From: Scolanthus callimorphus
Lineage: Eukaryota; Cnidaria; Anthozoa; Actiniaria; Edwardsiidae
NCBI GenBank assembly: GCA_033964015.1
Contig: CM066923.1
Coordinates: forward strand, 1,550,001-1,614,000
DNA: 64,000 nucleotides
Direction: 5' to 3'
A program made the translations under genes and the position numbers. This document shows, in pieces, positions 43,234-56,206 of the stretch; positions within the stretch are counted from its first letter, which is position 1; each line of letters starts with the position of its first letter. Below the pieces are notes generated by a model. It was not told where the DNA came from. It was given only the letters and a program-made list of their open reading frames with translations, and did no database searches.

Positions 43234-46200
43234 ATGGATTCTGAAGAGTCTTTTAGTTTAGCTCTCGGAAACTTTCGGCCTCCAGTTTACGATGAGCAAC
43301 TTTTGGAAGGGAGCGAAACTCAACCAAGCAATAATTCGTGGAGTGACAAAATATTTTCCCTATCAAAGCGATATGTCATCGCAGTTCTGTGCTCGCTTGG
43401 GATGGCTAATGCTTTTGCCTTACGGGCGAATCTGAGTGTAGCTTTAGTAGCAATGGTGTCCAACTCTACTCGCTATCATGATGGCAAGTGGATTCAAGAA
43501 GACGCGGAATTCAAGTGGAACACCAGAATTCAAGGTTGGTTAAGCTAAGCCGTTTATCTGAATCAAATGTTATTACAACAAAAGCTTATAAGTTTCTGAC
43601 TTACACTTATCAAGTGCTACATTTATCAACTGCTTCTCTTTTCCAAGGTTAGCCATCCTTGGAATCTTGTAATTATTGCAAGGGATGTTCCTTCCTCAAG
43701 GCCATGTAACAATATCTCTTTGCCTACGTATGCAAATTGCCCTTTCTTTATTCCAATTCTTGTGCTGTAATATTTGCATGATGAAGAACGCTTTGTCTTT
43801 CTGAAATTTATTCGGCATTTGCACGTCGATATGGAGACATTTCTTAAAAGATGACAACATATCACATGATTTGCATACGGAGATAAAGAGGTAGCCACGA
43901 TAGACAAAAAAGTTTAAGAAATGTTCTGCCCTGCTATTTTTAGGGTTCGTTTCCAGGGTTTCCGACGGTCATCACCATTTTACCATATCCATAGGCCTCT
44001 CTCTGTATATTTGCGGGAGGGACATTCAAGGAGCTATAGAAGCGCGTAGTGCAGCACCAAGTGTTAAACTTTATCCCTTTCCTGTTTATTCACAGGCGTA
44101 ATTCTGGGATCGTTCTTCTATGGCTATATCATCACCCAGCTTCCCGGCGGGTACCTGGCCAAGATATATGGCGGCGCCAGCCTTTTGGGATTAAGTCTAC
44201 TATTGACTTCCATGTTCACCTTGTTTATACCGCTGGCTGCAAGGGCACACGTGGGACTATTAATCACACTAAGGATTATTGTAGGGATGTGTGAGGTGGG
44301 TACCTCTCCGCCCCCTCCCCTTGATTTGTCATATTTTGTCACAAATCCAAGATGGCGCCCACGCGGAAGCAAACTCAGGCAATCTTGAAAATTACCCAGA
44401 AGACCCTGGGAACGAGGTTGACCTCGGGTTTCTTGACCTAACTACGCTCCAACGCCTGCGAGCAGGCTAGCCAAGAGTCCAGTGAATATACTATACTGTG
44501 GTAAATTCTGTAGTTAATCTAACGTCCCGCATGTACAGATTAGGTAGTGGAATGACAGACAAACCTTAGGTTTATTGTTTCGCCGTAAGACGTTGAATAT
44601 GGAACCCCCCTTCTTGTCCCGCCACTGACCTGTAAACGTGTTCTGTGCACAGGGTTTAGCATGGCCAGCCATTATGACCTTCTGGAGTCATTGGGCCCCT
44701 CCTTTAGAGCGCTCCCGCCTATTAGCCATTACTGTTTGTGGTAAGCGTTTGTTCTTGTATAACGAACGAAATTGTTCTCATATCAAGAGCTCCCCGCGGC
44801 TCGTCACCTCGCGGTAGAGAAGGCCGCTCTGGTAACTGGACTACAGCAATGTGACTGTCAGCGCACTGACGTTCCTTTTGCCATAACGAACGTTGTCAGT
44901 GTTTTTGTCATTGCTGTTAACATTGTCATTCTATTTGTATCATGCGTCATTAAGTACATCGTCACCAAATGCGATTGGCTACCTGCACACCATCCTCGCG
45001 CGCCAGGGTCCTTCCCTCACCTCCCCCCAGGGGACAGAGGAAATCCCCTGGGGGGAGGTGAGGGAAGGACCCTGGCACGCGAGGATGGCTGCACGCCAGT
45101 ACGCGCACCAAAAGAATACAATGACATGTACATCAAACATGGAAATCTCAGCTAATGAGGCCGTGCTCATTTTCCATACGTTTTCCATACAAGGAGAGTA
45201 TATTCTAAAATCCGAGGTAAAATAAGGTACTGATGTGTGTCGTGTTACTTCTGAACTGATTTATTTCTCCAAACTCAGGACAATTCATTGGCACAATCCT
45301 CTCCATGACGTTATCAGGCGTTATAGCCAGGGATCTTGGCTGGCCGGCCGTATTCTATATATTCGGTAAGTCAAATATGAAGAAGTTAAATACGACGGCG
45401 GCACACCAAGTGTTTTCAAGAGAGCAAAATATAGATAGACCGCAATGGGGGGCAATCCCAAAAACTTTCCGAACCTTTCAGATTGTTAGGGGGTATACTT
45501 GGGAAACTAAGTCCGCTTCCACAGTGAAGGCTCAAGTTTAAATTTTCATTTCTTAAATGGGTGATGATGTTCCCCTCTGAATTTCGCCTCGCTTTTTTAT
45601 GTAGTGGCGCTCATATCCCTCTTTAAGGTGTTGTCCAATAAATGGTGTGTGTTTGTTGGGGGGGGGGGGGGGTTGTCCTATGTCCGTGAGTGGTATACCA
45701 ACGGAAGAAGTGGCCTGCGAGCCAAGATCTCCACTAGGTCCCTTTTCAGTGTTATGGTCTTCCTGTGGTATGCGCATGTAAAATCCACTTGTCTGTTCAT
45801 TCCGCCATCTTGTCGCATTCTCGTACCCAGAGCTCCCCGGCTCGCTCTGCTCGCAGGGGAGGCTCTGGGGACATCCATTTGAAGGCCGTCGCTGATTGGC
45901 TGATTTTAAGCGTTGGAGAATGCGCTGAAAGGTATTTCTCTCAGCGGCTCTGTATTAAATCTCGCGCATGCGTCAGTGGCTGTCACCAGAGTCTCCCCCG
46001 CGAGGTTACGAGCCGAGGAGCTCTGGGTTCGAGAATGCATCTTGTTTTGGTTTTTCAGTCACGAAGACATGACAGTCAGTGACTCTGGTAAGGGTGCCAT
46101 AACGTCCATTTTGTCAGATGACATGAAAGCTCCGCACGTAATATGTCTTGTACCACCGCAGGTTCAGTTGGCTTGATATGGAGCATCGCTTGGTTGATAC

Positions 46201-49200
46201 TAGTGAGAAATTCCCCAGCTGAGGATCGGTGGTTATTAACGCAGGAGGAGAAGGACTATATCACGACCAAGCTCAAGGAAATAGATTCAACGGTGTGTGT
46301 ACAGATTGTGTTGGTCAGTGGGATGAGGCCTAGTTCTTGGCATTAAGAGCGGGTTTCCTGTGGTGAAAGATGAGCTGAGTAAGGCTCTTGGGTGACGTCG
46401 TATCTCCTAATCACAGGAAGCCCAACCATAGAGCCTGTATGTCCATGACTTGCCAGATATGAATATTGTGGGAATTTTGACAATAGGTAGTAGAAGATTT
46501 GCGGTCTTCATTCAAGTGATAGTCAAAGTGTTATTATATAGTACGCCACTTAGTCAGATTCTGAAAATTTCGAAGATACTTGTTATAATGTGTATAATTG
46601 ACCTTTTGTTGTCTTTAAAGGTCACTGACATCCCGTGGAGAAGTATTCTCACTTCCAAAACTGTGTGGGTACTTGCATTCACGTTCTGGTGCGAGGCCTG
46701 GTGCATATATACCTTACTAACGGAGCTACCGTCATACCTGAAACACAGGCTTGGATTTCACATCGACCAGGTAGTTTCGCAGCCTTAAGTTTAGCCGCTC
46801 CTTCGCTTTCGATCGTACCTCTTTTTGCGAGAGGAGCTAAGACAAATCTGATTCGGCTCATGTAAAGGGATCCACAGAAGTTTTGGATCCCGGATCCCGA
46901 CCCGTGGATCCCGGATCCCGACCCATTGATCCCGGATCCCTCACTCTGGATCCCGGATCCCACACTCTGGATCCCGGGTCCCATACTCTGGATCCCGGAT
47001 ACCAAACCTCAAATTTAGTTGGATTCCGGATCCCCGTATCCTTTTACATGGGTCGATCTGATTCCAGTGATTCACCACAAAATTTTCCCATCCTATCAAA
47101 TAAGACACTTTTCGCTACTAGTAGGCTATAACTTATAGCCTACTAATAGCTCAACCAATCGGAACGCAACTTTGACAATAGTGTGATTTGACTAATGGGT
47201 GAAAAAATGCCCTAATAAAAGCTGAGCAGTTCTCCGTTAGTCAAACTGATGTCTGTGTCGCGGCGGCTGATGACAGTTTCCAGGGCTTATCTGTGAACTT
47301 CCCAAACAGTTGCTTGTAGGGGCTTGTAGCCCTCAAACTTGTTAGTGCAGCAGCAACTAAGTTGATGTGTCTGGTTTCTCCTTGTGAACGTGGAGAACCA
47401 TCAGATGGTTCAGTCTGTCAACTCCAGTAGATCAACAGTAGCTCCCGGGAACCATCAGAATGAAAGCCAAAGTAATAAAATCAGTAAATGACAAATTTCG
47501 AAGTGTCAAAACCCATTGAGAGACAGCGACTTGCGCGGAAGAAACTGGCCCTTTAGTTGAAATGGGTCTAGACTGATACATTTCGAAATTATTGGGGCAC
47601 GCCCCCCCCCCCCCCCCCTTTTACTTCCATAACATGTTTTGGCGTAGGATGGTTACATACAAGTTGTAAAACTTGTAACATCAGCTTTTACAGCTTTTAG
47701 TGCGTGTTGTCTGATTCTAAGTAAAAATTTACTATTCTTCCGTCTTCTTCAGAGTGGTTTCCTAGCTGCCGTACCATTTCTTGTTCTCGCCATATCATGC
47801 AATGTGTTTGCGGTCCTGGCTGACGCTCTGCTGAAGACACGAATCCTGAACGTAACAGCGCTACGCAAGTTATTAACTGCAGCAGGTAATAGTCTAGCCT
47901 GCTAGCTGGCTCCCCCTGTGGGTTTTTTCGGATATTTTTTTTTTGGCGCGCAGGTTTCTGTGTCGCGGGGAAACGAAGAGCTCTCCTTTCTGTTCTTTCC
48001 CCTCGCGACAAAGGAATCCCCCGTGCCAAAAAAATCAAATATCCGAAAAAAACACACATGGGAGACGGCTATATTAGCAGGCTAGTAATATATTCTTGGA
48101 ATAAGCCCTCGCACGAGAGCGAATAAACAGCTCACAGTTTCCGTTAGAAACACACGCGAAAGATGTCTTGCAAGCAAAACACATGCATATTTTTGCAATG
48201 GCATGAGCTACATGTAGTTTCGAATTGGCGAAACTAGAAATCAGTCAGAAATGTAAAATTGTTGTTTTGTGCGTGTAGGTTACTTTGGCCAAGCCATCTT
48301 TTTGATCGTTTTGGGTTTCACTAGCAACTGGATCGTGGCCATCTTATGTCTGGTACTAGCTACTACCGCTGGTGGGCTTGGATACAGTGGTTTCTTTGTA
48401 AGCCATCTGGATATTGCGGGTCAGCATGCCGGAATTTTGCACGGTCTGACAAACACCGTGGCTACATCGGCGGGCATACTGTCCCCTCTCCTGACGGGGT
48501 ATATTGTTCAACATCATGTAAGTCTCCGAAAAAATAGTTTGAAAAAATCCTCACTGTCTTCACTCAGCCGCCATTTTGTCGTACAGAAAAAAGTACGGGA
48601 GCCACAGAAAGCATCCATTTCCATCGACAATTTAGGATGCCTAATGTCGATTAAATATTGTGAGTTAGGCTGCGTACACACTTAGTGCCCGGGCACTAGC
48701 AGTGCCCGAGTACAAGGTCTGGACCTTGTACTCGGGCACCAGTGCTATGCCTGAATTTTGGTTTGGGCACTCGAAAAACTGGACTGTTCACATTAGTGCC
48801 CGTGCTCGGGCACTGTGCCCGGGCACCAAGTGTGTACGCAGCCTTAGTTATTGCGTCCCCCAAGGTAATGGGTACGGATATCCTAATGTACGCAGGGAAG
48901 GATTTAGGGGGGGGGGGAATTCTTTTCTAACTAAATCAGACTCCCACACGGCAAACTTGTGAAACAGTTTTTTTAATTTTAGCAATGTATTATCTTCATG
49001 TAATCAACTGAATGTTTTTACCGTGTCTAAATAAATGTTCTGTCTGTCTGTCTGTCTTTGCTAGACGAGTGGTCACACAGGTTTTGCTAACCGGTTTGCT
49101 GTGACTCGTCAGTAAGAGAAAATGATCATTTTCTCTTGGTGTAAGCTGAAAACAGCGCACCCCGCAAGTATGACAGGGAACCCAGTTCACTAATTCATGA

Positions 49201-49561
49201 TTTTTTCTAGCGGTCATACAGGTTTTGCAAACCGGTTTGTCGTGTCTTGTCAGTGCAAGCTGAAACAGTGCACCCCACAAGTATGACAGTGAACGACTTC
49301 ACTAATTCATGATTATTTCTAGTCTAACTTCAGTTCAACTTTCCTGGAAACATATTTTGCTTGTTGCAGAGTGCTGATGAGTGGCGAGCGGTCTTCGTAA
49401 TAGCTGCGTCCTTGTACATCGTGGGGGGTACCGTGTTTGCCATATTTGGTACCGCTGTCATACAACCTTGGGCGCTAGCGCCATGGCAACGCGAGCGACA
49501 GGAGGTCGACCCAGAAAGAGAACAGATTTGGCCAGAAAGGGAGAGTTTGGAAAGGGACTGA
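43234..49561 (+). CDS. SLC17 family anion transporter (sialin / vesicular glutamate transporter type)
   Basis: Major-facilitator membrane transporter for organic anions, driven by H+ or Na+. Exons 43234-43534, 44096-44295, 44653-44740, 45279-45365, 46162-46292, 46621-46770, 47753-47885, 48279-48517, 49370-49561; GT-AG introns, phases agree, 507 codons, close to sialin's length. Marks: RANLSVALVAMV in the first span, glycosylation site NST, GYIITQLPGGYLAKIYGG, LRIIVGMCEGLAWPA, WSHWAPPLERSRL, GWPAVFYIFG, and late spans with GYSGFFVSHLDIAGQHAG and NTVATSAGILSPLLTGY. About twelve spans. The charged C-terminal tail is rich in Arg/Glu (WQRERQEVDPEREQ). It may transport sialic acid, glutamate or urate-like anions; substrate cannot be read from the sequence. 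Confidence 0.92.
44984..45094. mobile_element. Palindrome with ~48-bp arms in SLC17 intron 3
   Basis: CATCCTCGCGCGCCAGGGTC and CTTCCCTCACCTCCCCCCAG are mirrored as CTGGGGGGAGGTGAGGGAAG and GACCCTGGCACGCGAGGATG around a 14-base loop. Near-perfect, GC-rich. Confidence 0.7.
45808..46045. mobile_element. MITE with GCATTCTCGTACCCAGAGCT ends in SLC17 intron 4
   Basis: GCATTCTCGTACCCAGAGCT on the left is mirrored by AGCTCTGGGTTCGAGAATGC on the right. Similar fragments (CTCGTACCCAGAGCC at 51003; ATTCCCAGAGCC at 51781) show a dispersed family. Confidence 0.7.
46846..47065. mobile_element. Foldback element filled with GGATCCCGGATCCC repeats (SLC17 intron 6)
   Basis: Seven or more units of the form TGGATCCCGGATCCC, bounded by CTCATGTAAAGGGATCC and GGATCCCCGTATCCTTTTAC ATGGG. 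The layout matches 32026-32307 although the core repeat differs by two bases. Confidence 0.6.
47103..47194. repeat. Dispersed repeat, copy 1 (ACTTTTCGCTACTAGTAGGC)
   Basis: A ~92-bp segment with the internal palindrome TAGGCTATAACTTATAGCCTA recurs at 50685-50784 with few changes and ends GTGTGATTTGACTAA in both. Probably a MITE; the palindrome is its most conserved part. Confidence 0.7.
47891..48087. mobile_element. Imperfect palindrome in SLC17 intron 7
   Basis: TAGCCTGCTAGCTGGCT ... TTTTTTCGGATATTTTTTTT ... GGCGCG is mirrored by GTGCCAAAAAAATCAAATAT ... CCGAAAAAAACAC ... AGCAGGCTAGTA. About 197 bp with TIRs near 60 bp. Confidence 0.65.
48666..48846. mobile_element. MITE with GGCTGCGTACACACTT ends and GCCCGGGCAC cores (SLC17 intron 8)
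   Basis: TAGGCTGCGTACACACTTAG and its mirror CTTGGTGTGTACGCAGCCTTA-like end bound 181 bp. Inside, TACAAGGTCTGGACCTTGTA is a perfect small palindrome and GTGCCCGGGCAC recurs. TTA flanks both sides, a possible 3-bp target duplication. Confidence 0.75.
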
Positions 49562-49874
49562 CATACAGTAACATAAATAGATATATATATCTTTATTTCG
49601 TTACGCTAGCATGGCATCATACAGAGTGTGAATTATGTTCCATGTGGGACGTAAAAAGAGTATGATAGTTTGGGATTTTTTTCTGGCGGGGGGAGATTGT
49701 TTGTCGATCTGCGATCCTCCGCCACAAGCGCGGACCGGTCGGGGCCGCGGAGGACTGACCGGACGGATCGCGGGCTGGGAATCCGGGGCATAGCTACCAA
49801 TACGCAAGTGCGTACTAAAACGTTTACTTTGTTCTACTTCTTCTAATGTTACCTTACAAGAAAGCTCTAGCTCC

Positions 49875-50290
49875 CGGGGGGTACTCCCTATATTGGACTA
49901 ACGGGGACGCTCGGCCCGAAAGGGGTAGGGTTTTCAGGCTGGAGGTATAAGAAAGGGGTGGGGTTTTCAGGCTGGATATAAAAAAGGGGTAGGGTTTCCA
50001 GACTGGACTGGGTATAAAAACAGTAGGAAAAATTGTAATTTTGGTATAAAAAGGGTCTGTATTTCACCGAGTTTTTCAACCGCAACGCGCGAGCAAAACC
50101 GTTTATTTTTTAACAGAGCACAAATCTGATTTTTCAGGCTTGGTATAAGAAAGGGGTACCTTTTTCGGCTTTGGTATAAGAAAGGGGTACCTTTTTTGCT
50201 CTGAAATTGGTTTAAAGAAGGGTAAGGGGTCCAGAATCTGGGCCGAGCATCCCCGTATAAAAGTTTTGGGACATGGGAGACGGGTGACAC
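49875..50290. mobile_element. TIR element with internal GGTATAAGAAAGGGGTA repeats
   Basis: CCCGGGGGGTACTCCCTATA and GGGGACGCTCGGCCC near the left end are mirrored by GGGCCGAGCATCCCC and GGGACATGGGAGACGGG at the right. The body holds about eight copies of GGTATAAGAAAGGGGT and GGTTTTCAGGCTGG in one direction. Confidence 0.65.
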
Positions 50291-50527
50291 GAAATAGTAC
50301 TGACGCAGCGTGTGAATCAGCCCTTGCTGAATATTAGGGGTTGGTACTCATTTTAAATCAAATTTCAGTCTTGACGTTTATTATTTATTTTTAATTTCAT
50401 TATATAAAAAAATACTTTACGTTGAAATCGAACTAGACTGACTGATAATATAGGCGCTAAATAAGTTTATCATTTTAATTGTAAGAGCATTGGGCCTGCA
50501 TAATGCTCCTTATGAGTCGGAAAATAA

Positions 50528-50605
50528 TTAACAATTATTCCTTGAGCCCGAGTGGGCTCTGAGTTAATAGCCCGTGAGGCCGAGAGGAATAATTGTTTTA
50601 GTCAA
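50528..50605. mobile_element. Short palindromic MITE (ACAATTATTCCT ends)
   Basis: ACAATTATTCCTTGAGCCCG is mirrored by GCCGAGAGGAATAATTGT with AGAGCCCAC-type text between, about 78 bp. Confidence 0.55.
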
Positions 50606-52264
50606 ATCACCACTGTAGATCAATTTGTATAGCCAAAAACGTTTTCTGGTCTGGTCATTTGCCATTTTCTGGCTTTCAAATCCGACACTTTTCGCTACTA
50701 GTAGGCTATAACTTATAGCCTAGTAGTAGCTCAACCAATCAGAACGCAGCATTGACAATATCCCACTAGTGTGATTTGACTAAATAAATATATCACATGC
50801 TAACAGTGGTGTGCACAAAAGAGTGTGCATTGCTATGATGTTTCTCTTATTCCAGTTATTCCACAAGCATGTGGCCGGGTCTTATTGGGAGAAAACTAGC
50901 AACACGCAATAATGTTACAGCAAGCACTAATCAGTTGCCCTTGTTTCCAATAAAATTGTAATTTATGAATGAGTGAAATAATTGATTGATTGATTGGCAA
51001 TCTCGTACCCAGAGCCCGTCATCTTTTGGCGCGCAACAAAGACAGACGAACGCTTTGTTTCCATGGTAACCTGCGAGTTCGGGACAAAAGTCAACCAGCG
51101 CTGCTGAAGCTGACATGGCTCGCTGTCGTGGTGTGAAAATTATTTAGTTATGGCGAGTTAATTACTTCCTCCATCCACACTAAACGCTTCCTTGATATTC
51201 GCAGCGAAATGTGAATCAATTTGGACCTGATTTGAGTCCATAAAACGCGGCTATGAGAGATATTCAGCAAAGTTTTACCTATTATCAGTTCAAACTTCCA
51301 GTCGATAAAACATGCCAGCGGGGAAATAGAGGTAAGACGGACAAATCTTAAGTGGGAATTCAACTTCCAATGCAACAAATGCTCAGGGTCTTGTCTTTTA
51401 CAGTCATTAATTAGACAAATAGAAAAACAGTTTCTGTTTCGACTTCATTTCAGGAAGTCAATTTGTTGTAGCTTTCTTGTAGCACAGAATTCAGAAAACA
51501 ATGCTTTTCGTAAACAACAAATGTCTTATTTGGCTTTTTGTATAACGAAATTCATGAGGTTTAGCTTATTGCAGAAAACTCTTGTTCATTTGCTGTTTTA
51601 AACTTACTTACCCAAGACTAGTCCTTTTGTGGAAATTGTTTAAAGGAGATTAGAATAAGCTTATCTCTGAGCCGATGTCACATTGTCAGCAAATGTAAGC
51701 TTACGTTTTTTGAGAAAAACTATCTTAGGTTTAAAATTTACCCCTAAAGCTACTTTTTGATAATCTGGTCACCCAATGTCATTCCCAGAGCCCACTGCTA
51801 TGTTGTTGTTTGTCGTTAGGCTCTGGCAGCAGACAATCATAGGCTGATTCTGGTTGGCCAATATTCCCACTTGCCTTTTGAAAGTTGCTTAACCGACAAT
51901 ACTGGATGTCCTAGATTCTAGGATGTCCAGTTTCGCCTGCGTCCAGAGCCTCTGATGACATTGCCAGATTTTGTACCATGAGTGCCTGGGGCGAATCCGT
52001 TAATATTACGATTAAAACACACATAAAGAGAAAGGCCATGCTGAACTCTACAAAATCCCAAAGTTTGGTATTAATTGGGCAAATAGTGATCGAGAAACAG
52101 CCATTCAAAAAGTCCAACATTTTACAAGATTTGTGTGAAATCCAGACGCAGTGTCCGGGAAACCATACAAAGCTTTATACAATTCCGGCATCTTGGAATG
52201 GCTGTATCTCGATTGGAATTTACACAATCAACGCAAAACTTTAGGATTTTGTATAGTATAACAT

Positions 52265-52668
52265 CCCAGGGGGGTACTTAGATATAAAATGACGGGGGGG
52301 TCCGACGGAGCTCCAAATTTCATACCCATAAAAATACCTGAGCTATAAATTGTATACCCAAAAAAATACCTGCCCCCATAATTTTATACCCAAAAAATAC
52401 CCAACTTTTTTTAGCCTAAAAAGGCTGTTTAATACCAGCATACACATGATGCTGAGCTGCTTATGTTGCCCGAAAATAGCCTAGTGTTTTGATGATCAAC
52501 TACTCGCCTGTCAGAAGTTTCAACCCCAAAAAATACCCGCAAATTTTTCAACCGCAAAAAAATACCAGGTAGAATTTTCAACCCAAAAAAATACTTTTAC
52601 AACAAATTTCATACCCAAAAAAATATGTCGGACCTCCCCGTCATTTTTATCTCCGAGTACCCCCTGGG
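52265..52668. mobile_element. hAT-like MITE with 8-bp target duplication
   Basis: CCCAGGGGGGTACTTAGATA with ATAAAATGACGGGGGGGTCC at the left is mirrored at the right end by GGACCTCCCCGTCATTTTTA and CTCCGAGTACCCCCTGGG. TATAACAT precedes and TTTAACAT follows, a 7/8 match, the length expected for hAT insertion. The body has about ten CCCAAAAAAATACC-type repeats and no protein. Confidence 0.75.
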
Positions 52669-53132
52669 TTTAACATACTCTTCCTCTTTCTGTGGATCTC
52701 GTTTTGATAATGGTAATATTAAGGAATTCGCCCCTGGCACTCTCGGCTTGAAGTCAGGCAATTCTAATGACCGCAGGCTCTGGGAACAAGAATGTTATTT
52801 ACCAAGGGTACAGACCCTTAAATGTGAGCATTCAAGGCTATTGTGCCTGTTGATCAAAAAATCAAAATAATTGGGTGTCAGAACAGATTTTGAAGTGAGG
52901 GGGTACATACATTAGGGACAATGAAATGGCAAAGTGGGGAGCTGAGTTAACAGAAAACATATTAAAATCTGCTGAAAAGTGGGGTAGGGGGGGAATGGCC
53001 CAAGGCCCCTTTACATAGGTGCACATTCTCAAAATAAGGTTTGTCTGTCTGTCATGGGTAGGGAGAAAGCATCTGTTACAGTTTCAGTTCACAAATAGAG
53101 ATCAATAAACCCTAAAACTTATTGTTTAACAT

Positions 53133-56100
53133 ATGATGACATACACAGCCAGTTCAAGTTCCCACTCTCTACGGACAAGTTCCAGGCAGAAGTTGTACTC
53201 TAGCTCAACATCCTTTGGTGGTAAGAAGAGTGGGCGAAACTCTGCATGCTCATTGCCCCAGGGCAAGGATAGTCATAGCTGTATTGCAGTTGATAATAAG
53301 ATTCATCAGAAAGATTCACAGGTATGAAGATGTAAACAAATTCTTATATTATTATTCATATATAAATAAAGTGGTGGCACAGAGATTTCAGACATATTAA
53401 ATAAAATAAAAAGGTTTGAATGAATAATACAACAATGAGTTCTGCTTTCCTATGATATGGAGAATTCAATGTTCATTCAATCCGTGGCCACACTTGTGTT
53501 GATAAAATATAAGATGATTAAGGCAATTGTCACATTTGTTCACGTTAAGCACATAACTCATGAAAAGCAAAATCCAATCAATATGGTATTATGTCAGCAA
53601 ATTTCATGAATACAACTGAAACTCATCCAAAATGAAAGACGATTATATTCAGTGATGCTTGCTACTAGTTTCATGTGAAACGAAAATCAAATACACAGCT
53701 GCATTGCTGTTGTGGTCGACAGGCATATTATAGGTGAATCATAATTTTTACCTTACAATACCACAAGACCCTGCAAGTTACTCCTTTTGTTAATCTTAAT
53801 ATCAGTTGCTTTTTCCTTGACGACATTTCCTTGACCACTACCATGTGGTGAGCACTACAATGAATAGGCCACTTGCACTAACTGGGTTACATGACTCCAG
53901 CTACCTCTTAACAAGATGTTTTGTCAAACTACAAATAACCAAATGATATTATTCAGAAATTGAAGTTTCAGCATAAAAGCTCTGGTGCAAATATGGCAGC
54001 AAGTTGAATTTTCAAGATTTTACTCAGAATTTATTAGGCCTAGGGCATACGTCGAATTAGATTCGCGTCGAATACATTTAAAACAATAGATAATTTGTTA
54101 TTTGAAAGTATAATGAGTCGGTATCTTTTGAAAAAAAAAAGTAATCGGTTCGACCTTAATTCGACTTATGCCCTAGGCCTTGGTTTTGGGTCACATGACC
54201 CAGTTAGTTGAAGTGGCCAATTATGGGTCTTTGTTCCACCACATTTAAACATAAGTGCATACATATTATTGTTTCTAGAACATACTTGTTGGCTCTGCAT
54301 TGCGCCGTCCTCATGCAACAGACTACTCCCCACTTGACTACCAGACAATGCCAGAGGTTGGCAAGACCGCAAAACAGCCCTTCAGGCCTAAGTCATCATG
54401 CACAGTATATGGATATGCTAATAGGCCTATGTCGGCATGTCAGCTGTCAGTCAAAAATGGCATGCACACTAAGTCTAGTTTACTGAGAGCAAAGTCAGCA
54501 TCATGTGTGTCTGTGAGAGGTCTTTCATCTGAGGGTAGCAGCAGACCAGGAAGTGCTAATAAAAAACTTTGCAAGATAAGTAAGTACTGCTAAAATTATC
54601 CTGAGCAACTCTTATGAGACTTGTGTGTTGATTTTCTCCTTTCTTTCTTTCTTAGGAGATGACTACAGGTTTTACAATGCTGGTTCTCCCTCAAAACAGT
54701 ATGTATAACAGATTAAATGCAGACTACACAATTCTCGCAGCTGCCTAGAAATATCACTACTAGAACTCCACTAGTAAACCCAAACAGCTAAAGCAAAGAG
54801 GTCCTCCTTGGCTAAAGGCAGCACTAATTGATTAATAATGCTAGACAATATCAAATGACTGTAGTGAAAAATATAGTACCAAGGGAAACATAGCTCAGTT
54901 TATTCAGTGTTGAATAATAATAATAATGAAGCTATTAATAATGAGACTAATAATAATAAAACTAATAATAATGATATTTATTTGTCTAATAAAAGACATA
55001 GACTGTACTAAGTAAACTCAAACAGCTATATAAGGGTACACATCTCCCATTAAATGGAACAGAGACTTGCAGTGGCTGTTCAATATTATATATTATTGAA
55101 CCCAAGCATTAATCGGCTGTATTACTCTTGTAGGGTTCCACCACATGGCGAATCTTTGCATAGTTTTCTCACAGGAGCAAGATACAACAAGTAAGTCAAC
55201 AGCACCTTACACATACATCATAAAAATAAGCCCAACGAATTTCATAGCCCCAGCAGGTGTCACCATGCATCTAATAACATCGTATATAATCCTTTTTCTG
55301 TTTGCTCCATTTACAGCACTAGGTTTTTGGACTCTAGAACATTATCCAAGCTTGGCATGTACATTCCAAAGGCTGGTCTGAAGTCATTCTTCGTCAAAGA
55401 AGAAGAAATGAGAAAACCAGCAGAAGGTAGGAAGTGACAAGGGGAGATATGGCTGACACATCTATTCTTTTTTCCTTGTGAGCTCACAGTAACTGAAGAT
55501 TTGTATGAGCTTGAATGAGAGACAAGGAGCAATTTAAATATTACATAATCAATCAACAAATTATTACTGCATGCAGTCCCAGTGATGCTTGAACAGAGAA
55601 AGTTATCCATAGGAAGTTAACCCACACTTCTCCAATATTAGTTTGCATTTAGGTTCAGCAGTTGCAAACAACCCCCCCCCCCCACCTTTTTAGGACCTCA
55701 GTTTCAGCTAACCACGCCTTCAGTAGCCCCTTATCCAACCTGGAATTCCTGTAAATTCTTGTGATGACTGCACTGGATTTTTACCCAGCTATAGGGTACT
55801 CACCATGGAATTATTCATGCAACTTGGCTCTCAATATTTTCCAAGAAATGCCCCATTGTAATGGTTTGGAAAATGTATTTTTTTATCACATTCTGTGTCT
55901 ATTACAGACTCTGATGATGACAGCTATATCTCTGATGAGAATGAAGGCCTGTCAGCATCCAGTGGCAGTTTGGAGGAGCTCAACAGACCTCATGAGCAAG
56001 GCACAACATGTGATGATCACAAAACCAAAGCTGTGAACACTGATCTGCATTACTTAAGTATAGCAAGGTGGCATTCAGCAGAGTGGAAAACAAACAGAAA

Positions 56101-56206
56101 ACCAACAAGTGAGCGAGCACCTAGAGCTCATACCGCTCCTTGTCGTATTAAACCGATCACAGCATTCTATCATGATTATGATACAGGAAAGAAATATAAT
56201 TCATAA
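53133..56206 (+). CDS. Unrecognised protein, six exons, Ser/Arg-rich
   Basis: Exons 53133-53321, 54279-54579, 54656-54698, 55134-55190, 55317-55426, 55908-56206, all with AG/GT borders and phases that join, giving 333 codons. The N-terminus is Ser-rich and basic (MMTYTASSSSHSLRTSSRQK). The middle carries RPMSACQLS and LRAKSASCVSV, followed by DDYRFYNAGSPSKQ and LGMYIPKAGLKSFF. An acidic segment (DSDDDSYISDENEGLS) leads to a basic end with AHTAPCRIKPITAFYHDY. There is no signal peptide, membrane span or catalytic motif I know. The R-P-x-S and R-x-H-T-A-P short motifs recall disordered cytoskeletal or ciliary proteins, but that is a guess. The first ATG is used as start; further 5' exons cannot be excluded. 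Confidence 0.7.
54036..54180. mobile_element. MITE with AGGCCTAGGGCATA ends in intron 1 of the unrecognised gene
   Basis: AGGCCTAGGGCATACGTCGA at 54036 is mirrored by TCGACTTATGCCCTAGGCCT ending at 54180, one mismatch. 145 bp, AT-rich interior. Confidence 0.75.

Larger units (their letters stand above)
49562..53132. other. Repeat-rich spacer after the SLC17 gene
   Basis: Holds TIR elements at 49875-50290, 50528-50605, the dispersed repeat at 50685-50784, and the element at 52265-52668; 51000-52250 is mostly unique, with a fragment of the CCCAGAGCC family at 51781-51835. No host gene recognised. Confidence 0.4.

Noticed and set aside
45553..45882. Frames crossing the G-run at 45659-45672
   Set aside because: Intron sequence of the SLC17 gene with homopolymer-driven openness.
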